64,000 nucleotides of DNA from Thalassospira lucentensis (GTDB lineage Bacteria; Pseudomonadota; Alphaproteobacteria; Rhodospirillales; Thalassospiraceae), in assembly GCF_011806425.1 (NCBI RefSeq), contig NZ_JAATOV010000002.1, forward strand, positions 186,001 to 250,000, written 5' to 3'. A model generated the notes under the pieces. The model was not told where the DNA came from. It saw only the letters and a list, made by a program, of their open reading frames with translations, and ran no database searches. Both the position numbers and the translations under genes were made by a program. This document shows, in pieces, positions 26,818 to 34,996 of the stretch. Numbering within the stretch: the stretch's first letter is position 1; every line of letters starts with the position of its first letter.

Positions 26818-27227
26818 CGTTGTTATCGCTGCGCGACCATAAACTTCTACCCCATCGCGTGCAAAGGCATTTTTCCCGAAACCCTACCCGTTTACGGTGT
26901 TTTTGCTATTCTTTTGCACCTGTGTCTTTTTTATTATATCCCCAAACGCTGTTCTCAACGATACCGCGAAATACCCCGAACGATCAGCACGTCTAGAATG
27001 CGGCGATTTCCCTACGCAATCCTTAAAATCAAGAAAGTTTAATCGGTTAACTGTTGCCCGACGGCGATTATCGGCTTACCTTTTTTCTTGTCTAGCGCGT
27101 GTCACATTGCGTTTTGCTCTCCGTCAAACGCTTGGGACACATGCATCGACACTTTTCGGGTGATCCCGATTGACATGCTTTTGCGTACTAAAAGCCAAGC
27201 AAGCGTCTTGGATAAGGAGAACCCTAC
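26818..27227. other. 410-bp divergent intergenic region
   Basis: The region separates the GGDEF-EAL gene (minus) and the terB-like gene (plus) and should hold both promoters. It is AT-richer than its flanks, with T-rich tracts near 26900-26940. I find no convincing gene, repeat or terminator. Confidence 0.4.
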
Positions 27228-27641
27228 ATGATTACGCATCATGATGCCTTGATCTACACCATGGTTATGGTTTCCGCATCGGACAACGACATCACCGATG
27301 CCGAACTTTCGGCGATGGGTCGACGGGTTCGGTATCTTCCGATTTTCGCTGGTTTTGACAATGACGCAGTGACAAGTGTCGCGCGCGACTGCGCCGCACT
27401 GATGAGCGAAGATGACGGGATGGATCGCGCGCTTAACATGATCCGCGACGCCCTGCCGCGTAAGCTGCGCGAAACTGCCTATGTCTTCGCTTGCGAGATT
27501 GTCTTGTCGGACGGTGAAATCAGTCAGGAAGAATTGCGCATGCTCGAACTGCTGCGTCATAAGCTTGATATTGATCGTCTTGCAGGGGCCGCAATCGAAC
27601 GCGCCATGGCCGCGCGCTATGTCCGACCGGGCGATTTCTAA
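27228..27641 (+). CDS. TerB family protein
   Basis: The 137-aa all-helical protein has the TerB pattern: two repeats in which acidic D-x-D/E-G motifs precede helices (SASDNDITDAEL near the start and LSDGEISQEELRML late). TerB domains bind metal through these acidic loops and occur in tellurite resistance and stress systems; no other ter genes are present here. AAGGAG stands a few bases before the ATG. It appears to be a single-gene unit. Confidence 0.88.
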   Translation: MITHHDALIYTMVMVSASDNDITDAELSAMGRRVRYLPIFAGFDNDAVTSVARDCAALMSEDDGMDRALNMIRDALPRKLRETAYVFACEIVLSDGEISQEELRMLELLRHKLDIDRLAGAAIERAMAARYVRPGDF

Positions 27642-27832
27642 CCACCACGACACCACATCCCTGTTCGCTGTACTCATCGAAAATTGCGCAAAGACCATGG
27701 ATCGAAATGTGGGGCACGCCAAAAGCGCATCGGGAACAAATCCCCTAATTGCAGCTTTATAAGGGTCTGTTGAATTTAGGTTACAGACCCGCGATGCCAC
27801 AATGTGATATGGCCTTGCCAACTTGCCGACAC

Positions 27833-27858
27833 ATCCTTGCGTCATAAGACGCAAGGAT
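27833..27858. repeat. Perfect 11-bp inverted repeat upstream of the dehydrogenase gene
   Basis: ATCCTTGCGTC (27833-27843) and GACGCAAGGAT (27848-27858) are exact inverted copies around ATAA. It lies about 80 bp before the start of the downstream dehydrogenase gene and 190 bp past the TerB stop. No T-run follows, so an operator is more likely than a terminator. Confidence 0.6.
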
Positions 27859-27936
27859 ATTTGTGCACGTAGGTATCTTTGTACCTTTTTTGAACGCGCC
27901 TTTGCGTTTGACCACCGATAATGAGGGACTGCTATC

Positions 27937-28821
27937 ATGACCGCTCTTTCCGGGGAAAATATCGCATTTATCGGACTTGGCTTAATGGGGCGCCCAATGG
28001 CGCTAAACCTTGAAAAAGCCGGTGCGGTCCTGACAGTCAACACCCGCAACCCCGAAACCCTCAACGCGTTTGAGGATCAGGGCATTGCCACCGCAGGCAC
28101 CCCTGCCGATGCCGCTGCCGATGCGGACATCGTCATCATCTGCGTTGCCGATACCGATGCCCTTGAAAACGTGCTTCTTGGCGAAGACGGCATTGTCGAC
28201 GGCATCGAAGAAGGCACCATTGTTGTCGATATGGGCACCACCGCCATCGAAGCCACGCGGCGCTTTGCCGAGGCGGTCGAAGATGCCGGTGGCAGTTGGA
28301 TTGACGCCCCGATTTCGGGCGGCACCGTTGGGGCTGAAAACGGCACCCTGTCGATCATGGTCGGGGCCGATGAACAAGATTTCGCCCGTGTCCGACGCGT
28401 CTTTGATGTGTTGGGGTCACGGGTCACCCATGTCGGGGATGTCGGGGCGGGCCAAATTGCCAAGGCAGCCAATCAAATGATTGTCGGCATCACCATTGGT
28501 GCCGTCTCAGAAGCCTTCTCCATGGCCGACGAAGCGGGCGTGGACATGGCCAAACTGCGCACAGCCTTGACCGGTGGCTTTGCCGATTCAACGATTTTGC
28601 AAAAACACGGCGAACGCATGATCGAACAGAATTTCGAACCGGGCGGCAAGGCTGTCACCCAGCGCAAAGACCTTTATCAGGCGCTTGAATTTTCCGAGGG
28701 CGAATTGGGCCTTGAACTGCCCTTCTCACGATTGGCGCTCGAGCTTTATGACGAACTGATTGCCATGGGCGACGGCAATCTTGATCACTCCGCCCTGATC
28801 AAAGTCTACGAAGAAGACTAA
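27937..28821 (+). CDS. NAD(P)-dependent beta-hydroxyacid dehydrogenase
   Basis: The 294-aa enzyme belongs to the 3-hydroxyisobutyrate dehydrogenase/tartronate-semialdehyde reductase family. It shows the Rossmann GLGLMGRPMA motif (about 13-22), the substrate-binding DAPISGG motif and the catalytic lysine in GQIAKAANQMIVG (about Lys176). Family members oxidise or reduce beta-hydroxy acids such as tartronate semialdehyde or 3-hydroxyisobutyrate; the exact substrate cannot be fixed, as there are no glyoxylate or valine genes beside it. GAGGGA precedes the ATG. Confidence 0.9.
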   Translation: MTALSGENIAFIGLGLMGRPMALNLEKAGAVLTVNTRNPETLNAFEDQGIATAGTPADAAADADIVIICVADTDALENVLLGEDGIVDGIEEGTIVVDMGTTAIEATRRFAEAVEDAGGSWIDAPISGGTVGAENGTLSIMVGADEQDFARVRRVFDVLGSRVTHVGDVGAGQIAKAANQMIVGITIGAVSEAFSMADEAGVDMAKLRTALTGGFADSTILQKHGERMIEQNFEPGGKAVTQRKDLYQALEFSEGELGLELPFSRLALELYDELIAMGDGNLDHSALIKVYEED

Positions 28822-28937
28822 CGACAAAACGCACCCTGCCGCGCAGCATGAAATTACGTCAAACACCATGCTGGGCGGCTGATGCGCCAACCACCGCGCG
28901 CACCTATGCCCCGCATCCCGCTATGCCAAATGGCGGC

Positions 28938-29474
28938 CTATGCAGCGCGATGACGCCCGATCCGATACAGATACAAATAATCTGATCCCGATTTCATCGG
29001 CACCTCGCCAAACGCTTGCCAGCCGGGAATGGCAAAGGCGCGCGAAATCACAATCGCGCCCTCGGCCATCCGCGATTCAAGCACCTTCCCCACATCGGCC
29101 ATAATGCGCGGGTCCAGAAAACACACCACCACATCGCCCGGATCGCGATCCAAGGTGCGAAAATCCCCGCGCATCAGCGTCAGGTTGGGCTTGCCCGCCA
29201 ACACCGCACGCATTCGACTGATCGCATAGGGCACGGGCGAAAGCTCAATCCCGGTCACCGCGATGTCGGGGCGATTACGCGCAATATCAATCACCAAATC
29301 CCCCCACCCCGATCCAAAATCGGTCAGGGTTTTGGTATCCTTGGGGATATAGGCGATGATTTCAGACCGCGCCTTGGCAAAACTGGGCATCGGCACCGCC
29401 TTTAACCGGATCGCATAAAGCGCAATCAGGCCCGAAATCATCACCACGAAAACAAGCACGGATAAATCGGTCAT
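28938..29474 (-). CDS. Membrane-anchored class I SAM methyltransferase
   Basis: The 178-aa protein has an N-terminal membrane segment (VLVFVVMISGLIALYAI) followed by a small methyltransferase fold: motif I TDFGSGWGDLVIDIA (about 51-65), the acidic ribose-binding TGIELSP and a DFR strand. The PMPSFAKARSEII linker and the compact size resemble membrane-tethered methyltransferases of unknown substrate. It is divergent from slyX, with about 94 bp between. Confidence 0.8.
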   Translation of the reverse strand: MTDLSVLVFVVMISGLIALYAIRLKAVPMPSFAKARSEIIAYIPKDTKTLTDFGSGWGDLVIDIARNRPDIAVTGIELSPVPYAISRMRAVLAGKPNLTLMRGDFRTLDRDPGDVVVCFLDPRIMADVGKVLESRMAEGAIVISRAFAIPGWQAFGEVPMKSGSDYLYLYRIGRHRAA

Positions 29475-29567
29475 GAGCTCACAAAATATGTTAGGGTGAC
29501 CTCACTCCTGCCACAGGGTAGGAACTGTCGCAACGCCTCATTAATTTCATTTCCAGAAGATACCAGC

Positions 29568-29786
29568 ATGAGCCACAAAGACGCGGAAAGCCGCATTACC
29601 GATCTTGAAACCAAGATCGCCCACATGGACACCGTCATTAATGACCTGTCTGACATGATCAAAAGCCAGTGGGACCGCATCGACCTTTTGGAACGCCGCA
29701 ATAAATTAATGACCGACGATGTCAAACAGATGGTCGATTTCCTGCGCACCGCCCCCGAAGACGACGCACCGCCCCCCCATTATTGA
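29568..29786 (+). CDS. slyX: SlyX family protein
   Basis: The 72-aa coiled-coil protein (RITDLETKIAHMDTVINDLSD) ends in the characteristic PPPHY tail of SlyX. Function is unknown; the family is named from its place beside slyD in enterobacteria. The frame opens further upstream, but the ATG at 29568 with an AGAAGA site gives the standard SlyX length. Confidence 0.9.
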   Translation: MSHKDAESRITDLETKIAHMDTVINDLSDMIKSQWDRIDLLERRNKLMTDDVKQMVDFLRTAPEDDAPPPHY

Positions 29787-29874
29787 TCACATGACCGGGG
29801 TGTAAATCGGGCGGGCATGGACGCATGGACTCTTGAAAACAGTCTTTGCCATCAACATGTTGGTCAGGGCAATC

Positions 29875-31065
29875 GTGCCTGATACCGAATATTTCACATG
29901 GAAACATGCCGTGACCAATGCGTATCTTGATATTCCGGTCTTTGATGATTTTGCCCAGGGTCTTGATCGCTCGGTTTACAAACCGCTTCCCGATGACTGG
30001 TGGATTGGCACATCCGATATTGTCGGCTCGACCAAGGCCATCGCAGACGGCCGGTTTAAGGATGTGAACATCGTTGGCGCATCGGTGATTTGTGCGGTCA
30101 GCAACGCCTTGGGCCATTCGGACTATCCATTTATTTTTGGCGGTGACGGGGCCAATTTTGCCTGCCCGCCCGATAAAATCGATGCCGTGCGCCAAGCCCT
30201 TGCCGCCACCGCAACGTGGGCTGCTGAAACCCTTGATTTTGATCTGCGCGTCGCATTGATTTCGATTGCCGATATCCGGGCCACGGGCCGGGATGTGCGT
30301 GTTGCCCGCTATGCCGTGTCTCAGCCGGTTGCCTATGCCATGTTTAATGGCAAGGGCCTAAAATGGGCCGAAGACCGCATGAAAGACGGCGAAAACGCCG
30401 TTGAACCCGCCCCACCCGGCACACGCCCTGATCTCACCGGTTTATCCTGTCGCTGGTCACCCATCACGGCTGAGGGCACCGATAAAATCGTCTCGATCAT
30501 TGTCCAACCGCGATCCGACTTGGCAAAGTTCGAAGCTGTCACCACCGGGCTGTTTAAGCTCCTTGAACGCGGCCCGCGCAATAGCAGCCCCATCCCCAAA
30601 GACGGGCCAGACTTTGCCTTTCCACCATCGGGTGTACGCCTTGAAGCCGAGGCCACCGCACATATCGAAGGCGGCTATATAAAGGCCTGGTTCAAAGCCC
30701 TTTATATCGCGCTGGTGGCGTTCATCTTGATGAAAACCGGCTGGAAACTGGGCGATTTTGATCCCAAACGCTACCGCGACTATACCGGTTACAACACCGA
30801 TTTTAAAAAGTTCGGCGATGGCCTTTGGATGACGGTCAATTGCAGCAAAGAACTGGCCGATGACATTGACGGCTATCTGCAAGATGCCGAACAGCGCGGC
30901 GATATTTATTTTGGCACCCATCGCCAACAATCGGCGATCATGACCTGCATCGTGCCCTCCATCACCAATGACGCCCATTTCCATTTCTTGGATGGTGGCG
31001 AAGGCGGCTATACGGCGGCATCTGTCGTCTATAAAGACAAACTCAAAAACGCCCAAACCGATTAA
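29875..31065 (+). CDS. DUF3095 protein, class III cyclase-like
   Basis: The protein of about 396 aa belongs to DUF3095. Its N-terminal half contains WWIGTSDIVGSTKAI and then PFIFGGDGANFACP, which resemble the two metal-binding aspartate motifs of class III nucleotide cyclases (about Asp48 and Asp91). A hydrophobic stretch (YIALVAFILMKTGW) lies past the middle. The start is uncertain: the GTG at 29875 has AGGG six bases before it and starts the conserved part, while an ATG at 29857 and a TTG at 29833 lie in frame without a ribosome site. Cyclase activity is an inference from motif similarity. Confidence 0.82.
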   Translation: MPDTEYFTWKHAVTNAYLDIPVFDDFAQGLDRSVYKPLPDDWWIGTSDIVGSTKAIADGRFKDVNIVGASVICAVSNALGHSDYPFIFGGDGANFACPPDKIDAVRQALAATATWAAETLDFDLRVALISIADIRATGRDVRVARYAVSQPVAYAMFNGKGLKWAEDRMKDGENAVEPAPPGTRPDLTGLSCRWSPITAEGTDKIVSIIVQPRSDLAKFEAVTTGLFKLLERGPRNSSPIPKDGPDFAFPPSGVRLEAEATAHIEGGYIKAWFKALYIALVAFILMKTGWKLGDFDPKRYRDYTGYNTDFKKFGDGLWMTVNCSKELADDIDGYLQDAEQRGDIYFGTHRQQSAIMTCIVPSITNDAHFHFLDGGEGGYTAASVVYKDKLKNAQTD

Positions 31066-31172
31066 AGATTGCGATGCGTAAAATGCATCAAAATCAACTT
31101 ATGATAGATTTCTTGTATGACGTTTGGTTTTGCGCGACAATTTCATGATCGTTGACCGGTCAGGAATGCGCC

Positions 31173-32117
31173 ATGGACACCCGCGAACTTGAAACCTTGA
31201 TTGCCGTTGCCGACGCCCAGTCCTTTCATAATGCCGCCAACCGGCTGGGCCTGACCCAGCCTGCGGTTAGTCGCCGTGTCCAACGGCTTGAACAGCAAAT
31301 CGGCACATCATTGTTTGACCGCACAACCAAGCCCCTCCAACCCACACCAGCGGGCCATCGTGCCCTGCGCGAAGCCCGCGATCTTTTGCGTCGTCTCGAA
31401 GGGTTCAATACCACCGTCACCAGCGACAAAATGACGCAAGGGCCCTTTCGACTGGGCCTAAGCCACGGTGTCGCGCCGCTCATGGCCGCATCGGAATTGC
31501 GCGAACTTCATCAATCCTTCCCCGACATCGCCTTATCGATAAAAAGCGGCTGGGTAACCGAATTACTCCCGCTTTTGCGCCGCGGCGAAATTGACGCCAT
31601 GCTGTCGCTTGATGGCCTTCACGGCAATGTCGGCATTGATCTCAGCCGCGATCTTCCGGCCCATTTACACAGCGAAAAACTGCTTGATGATCAAATCGTT
31701 GCAATTGGCCCGAAATCGGTCAAAACCCCGCCGACCACCATCGACGAATTGGCCCAAAAACCCATGGTCCTGATGCCCGAAGGCTGTGTATTCCGCGCCC
31801 TAGGCAAAGCATGGGCGCGCAAAAACGGGATCGATTTTAAATCCGTGCTCGAAGTTTCCGCCCTTGAATTACAAATCGAAATGGTTGCCGCCGGTGCGGG
31901 TTACGGCATCATGGCACGCCGTTTCTGTCTGCATAGCCCCGCCCGCGACCATATTCGCATCCTTAATATTCCGGGCATGAATTGGCCGATGGGTATTGCC
32001 TTGATCCATCGGCGATCCAACAGCGATCTTTCCGATATTATCGACAAGGTCCGCGACATCGTGATCACAGCGGGCAGCATGTCCAACGCCCACAATGCGC
32101 AAAAGTTATCTGCCTGA
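31173..32117 (+). CDS. LysR family transcriptional regulator
   Basis: The 314-aa protein has the N-terminal LysR helix-turn-helix (ETLIAVADAQSFHNAANRLGLTQPAVSRRVQRLEQ is the pattern, residues 4-38) and a C-terminal periplasmic-binding-protein-like effector domain. AGGAA a few bases before the ATG at 31173 supports this start over an in-frame codon at 31152. The MFS transporter gene follows 83 bp downstream on the same strand, so this regulator probably controls uptake or export by that transporter. Confidence 0.92.
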   Translation: MDTRELETLIAVADAQSFHNAANRLGLTQPAVSRRVQRLEQQIGTSLFDRTTKPLQPTPAGHRALREARDLLRRLEGFNTTVTSDKMTQGPFRLGLSHGVAPLMAASELRELHQSFPDIALSIKSGWVTELLPLLRRGEIDAMLSLDGLHGNVGIDLSRDLPAHLHSEKLLDDQIVAIGPKSVKTPPTTIDELAQKPMVLMPEGCVFRALGKAWARKNGIDFKSVLEVSALELQIEMVAAGAGYGIMARRFCLHSPARDHIRILNIPGMNWPMGIALIHRRSNSDLSDIIDKVRDIVITAGSMSNAHNAQKLSA

Positions 32118-32200
32118 TACGACAAATGAATTGGACGTCGTGCGCCGTCGCTGGCAAAATCAACCTCAAATAAAAAAACGCGCCCCTCGGAGGAATATCG

Positions 32201-33493
32201 ATGCGCCCCACGAACAATGCTGGCCCCGGGCCAGGCAAACCAATTGAAATGGCCCCGCCCAGCCCGACGCGCATGACCATCTTGCGCGCCACAAAATGGT
32301 TCCCATGGCTGGTGTTGCTCTGCGGCTGCTTGGTCCTGTCGCTCAACCTCGGCGTGCGCCAATCGCTGGGCCTGTTCATTCCAGACATGCTGACCGATAC
32401 CGGCTGGACGGCGACAACCTTTGGCCTTGCCTTTGCCATTCAAAACCTGATGTGGGGCATTTCCGCACCGATTGCTGGCGCGATTGCCGATCGGTTTGGC
32501 ACCACACGCACATTGATTGCGGGGGCCGGTATTTATGCCGCGGGCCTTTATTTGATGGGGGTGGCGGGAACGCCGGGCGAATTGCATATGACGGCGGGCG
32601 TTTTGATCGGCACCGGGGTTGGTGTCACAAGTTTCCCGGTGGTGCTGGCCGCCATCAGCCGCGCCTTTAGCCCCGAACGGCGCAGCTTTGCGCTTGGCTT
32701 GGCCTCGGCCGGCGGATCGATTGGTCAATTCATCATGGCCCCGACATCGCAGGCGCTCAACAGTTCCATGGGCTATGTCACCACCCTTGGCATTTTGGCG
32801 GCGATTTCGATGCTGATTGTCCCGGCTGCCTTTGCCATGACCGGCAAGGCCGAAGCCGGCAGCCCAAATGCCACCCCAGACATGGGGCCACAAGGCCTGA
32901 TCGCCGCCTTTCACGAGGCGCGCAAACATCGCGGCTTTGTCTTGCTCAATGCCGGGTTCTTTGTCTGTGGGTTTCACATCGCGGTGATTGCCACCCACTT
33001 GCCAACCTTTACCGAACTTTGTGGACTGCCGCGCTCTGTCGCCGCTGACGGCTTGGCGGTGATTGGGCTTTTTAACATTGTCGGCACGTTGACGGCGGGC
33101 TGGGCTGGCGGCAAATGGCGCAAGAAAAATGGACTGTCTTTCATTTATGGCACCCGCGCGCTTGTCATCATGATCTTTATCTTTGCCCCGAAAACATCGG
33201 AAACCATCTTGCTGTTTTCCGCCTCCATGGGCGCGCTTTGGCTTTCCACCGTGCCGCTGACCAGTGGCCTGATTGCACAGGTGTTTGGCCCGCGCTATAT
33301 GGCGACCTTGTTTGGCATTGTCATGCTCAGCCACCAAATCGGCGCGTTCTTTGGCGCATGGATGGGGGGCCTTGTCTATGACCTGACGGGCAATTTCGAT
33401 GCGGTCTGGTGGACCTCGGTCGCCCTTGGCGTCTTTGCCGCCTTGGTCCATATGCCCATCGATGACCGCGCATTACGGGTGGCGAAGGCGTAA
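32201..33493 (+). CDS. Major facilitator superfamily transporter
   Basis: The 430-aa protein has about 12 membrane spans and the MFS motif A-like GAIADRFGTTRTLIAG between helices 2 and 3. The opening WFPWLVLLCGCLVLSLNLGVRQSLGLF resembles the oxalate/monocarboxylate-type MFS branch. GGAGGA stands directly before the ATG at 32201. It follows the LysR gene and is probably its target. The substrate is not determinable. Confidence 0.9.
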   Translation: MRPTNNAGPGPGKPIEMAPPSPTRMTILRATKWFPWLVLLCGCLVLSLNLGVRQSLGLFIPDMLTDTGWTATTFGLAFAIQNLMWGISAPIAGAIADRFGTTRTLIAGAGIYAAGLYLMGVAGTPGELHMTAGVLIGTGVGVTSFPVVLAAISRAFSPERRSFALGLASAGGSIGQFIMAPTSQALNSSMGYVTTLGILAAISMLIVPAAFAMTGKAEAGSPNATPDMGPQGLIAAFHEARKHRGFVLLNAGFFVCGFHIAVIATHLPTFTELCGLPRSVAADGLAVIGLFNIVGTLTAGWAGGKWRKKNGLSFIYGTRALVIMIFIFAPKTSETILLFSASMGALWLSTVPLTSGLIAQVFGPRYMATLFGIVMLSHQIGAFFGAWMGGLVYDLTGNFDAVWWTSVALGVFAALVHMPIDDRALRVAKA

Positions 33494-33523
33494 TTGCCAA
33501 CACGTTCGAATTAACCAGTTCAC

Positions 33524-33556
33524 AAAGGCCGTCCTCATCCGGGGGCGGCTTTTGTT
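33524..33556 (+). terminator. Possible terminator between MFS gene and greB
   Basis: AAAGGCCGTCC (33524-33534) can pair with GGGGGCGGCTTT (33541-33552) with one bulge and one G-U pair, followed by TTTG. It is imperfect, but correctly placed after the MFS stop. Confidence 0.4.
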
Positions 33557-33598
33557 TCCCCCCTTTTCGTCGACCATGCTTTGGGGTAAAACCCGGCC

Positions 33599-34078
33599 AT
33601 GGACAAACCGATTTACATCACCCCCGAAGGCCTCGATGCCTTACGAAGCGAACTCGACCACCTTTGGAAAAAGGAACGGCCCGAAGTCGTCGCCGTGGTT
33701 CATTGGGCGGCGGGCAATGGCGATCGGTCGGAAAATGGCGATTACATCTATGGCAAAAAGCGCCTGCGCGAAATTGACCGCCGGGTAAGGTATCTGCGCA
33801 AACGGATCGAAGACGCCGTAGTTGTCCGCCCCGAAGAACAACCCGATCACGCCCATATCTTCTTTGGTGCCACGGTCACCTACATCAATGCGCGCGACGA
33901 AGAAAAAACCATCCGCATCGTTGGCGAAGACGAAGCCGACAGCCTCAATGGCCAAATCAGCTGGATCTCCCCCGTCGCCCGTGCGCTGATGAAATCAGGT
34001 GTCGGCGACGTCGTCACCGTCCGCACCCCATCGGGCGAGGATGAGCTGGAAGTCCTAAAGGTCAGCTACGCGGTATAG
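33599..34078 (+). CDS. greB: Transcription elongation factor GreB
   Basis: The 159-aa protein has an N-terminal antiparallel coiled coil whose tip carries the acidic pair (NGDRSENGDY; Asp42 and Glu45) that enters the RNA polymerase secondary channel to stimulate transcript cleavage. The C-terminal FKBP-like domain has the IRIVGEDEAD and SWISPVARALM segments. GreB rather than GreA is favoured by the IYGKKRLREIDRR region. Confidence 0.93.
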   Translation: MDKPIYITPEGLDALRSELDHLWKKERPEVVAVVHWAAGNGDRSENGDYIYGKKRLREIDRRVRYLRKRIEDAVVVRPEEQPDHAHIFFGATVTYINARDEEKTIRIVGEDEADSLNGQISWISPVARALMKSGVGDVVTVRTPSGEDELEVLKVSYAV

Positions 34079-34204
34079 CTCGCGCAACGCGTCTATCGTG
34101 ATTTCCCGCGCCATCAAAACACACAAACTTCACGCATAGCGTACCTTTGCAATCCGTTCTAACGCCGCCCTCTAAATTATCTTCACCATTAACGGAGCCC
34201 CAAA

Positions 34205-34912
34205 ATGTCTACGGGATGGAATGAATCTGCTGACGCGTGGATTGCTGATAACGCCACCGATGGCGATTTTAGCCGTCAACATGTCCTCGACCGCCCCATG
34301 CTCGAACGCATTAAAAAACAAAAATTTGCCACTGCTCTTGATGTCGGCTGCGGTGAAGGACGGTTTTGTCGCATGCTTTCCGATTTGGGCATCACCACCA
34401 CTGGCATTGATCCCACAGAACGCCTCATCGAACATGCCCGGTCCTGTCACCCAAACGGCACATACCATGTTCAGTATGCCGAAAACCTTGATCTCCCTGA
34501 CGGAGCATTCGATCTCGTCACCAGTTATCTCAGCATGATCGATATCACCGATATTGACACGGCGGTTTCTGAAATGGTGCGTGTTTTGCGCCCTGGCGGG
34601 ACGTTACTTATTGCCAACCTGAACAGTTTCAACACCGCGGCAACGCCAACAACCTGGGTGAAAGGTGAAAATGGCTCGGAGCATTTCTGCCTTGATCGCT
34701 ATATGGAAGAACGCGCCGAATGGGTTCAATGGCGGGGCATTCGCATCAAGAACTGGCATCGGCCGTTTAGCCGCTATATGCAAATTCTGTTATCGCACAA
34801 TCTCGTGCTCCGCCATTTTGACGAACCGCTACCCGGTCCAGAACATGGCACCATGTACGAGCGATACCGCCGGGCTCCGTATTTCCACATCATGGAATGG
34901 GAAAAGCCGTAA
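34205..34912 (+). CDS. Class I SAM-dependent methyltransferase
   Basis: The 235-aa soluble methyltransferase has motif I ALDVGCGEGRFCRML (about 43-57), the acidic GIDPTERLIEHA strand, motif III LVTSYLSMIDI and the post-motif VLRPGGTLLIANL. The long C-terminal part with aromatic residues resembles small-molecule methyltransferases of the UbiG/BioC type. CGGAG precedes the ATG. It is convergent with hrpB; no pathway partner is nearby. Confidence 0.88.
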   Translation: MSTGWNESADAWIADNATDGDFSRQHVLDRPMLERIKKQKFATALDVGCGEGRFCRMLSDLGITTTGIDPTERLIEHARSCHPNGTYHVQYAENLDLPDGAFDLVTSYLSMIDITDIDTAVSEMVRVLRPGGTLLIANLNSFNTAATPTTWVKGENGSEHFCLDRYMEERAEWVQWRGIRIKNWHRPFSRYMQILLSHNLVLRHFDEPLPGPEHGTMYERYRRAPYFHIMEWEKP

Positions 34913-34996
34913 CCGGCTCGCATTTCTTAGGCAGAGCGATTTACATCAGCACCGAAGCGCGTAAAAACCTTAAATCCGCAGCTGACCTACGCCCCG

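Noticed and set aside
28838..28872. CAGCATG...CATGCTG inverted repeat between convergent genes
   Set aside because: Short arms, long loop and no T-run; not convincing as a terminator.
31901..33451. 516-codon open frame on the minus strand
   Set aside because: It is antisense to the LysR and MFS genes, spans two real genes and is His/Gln/Lys-rich low-quality sequence.
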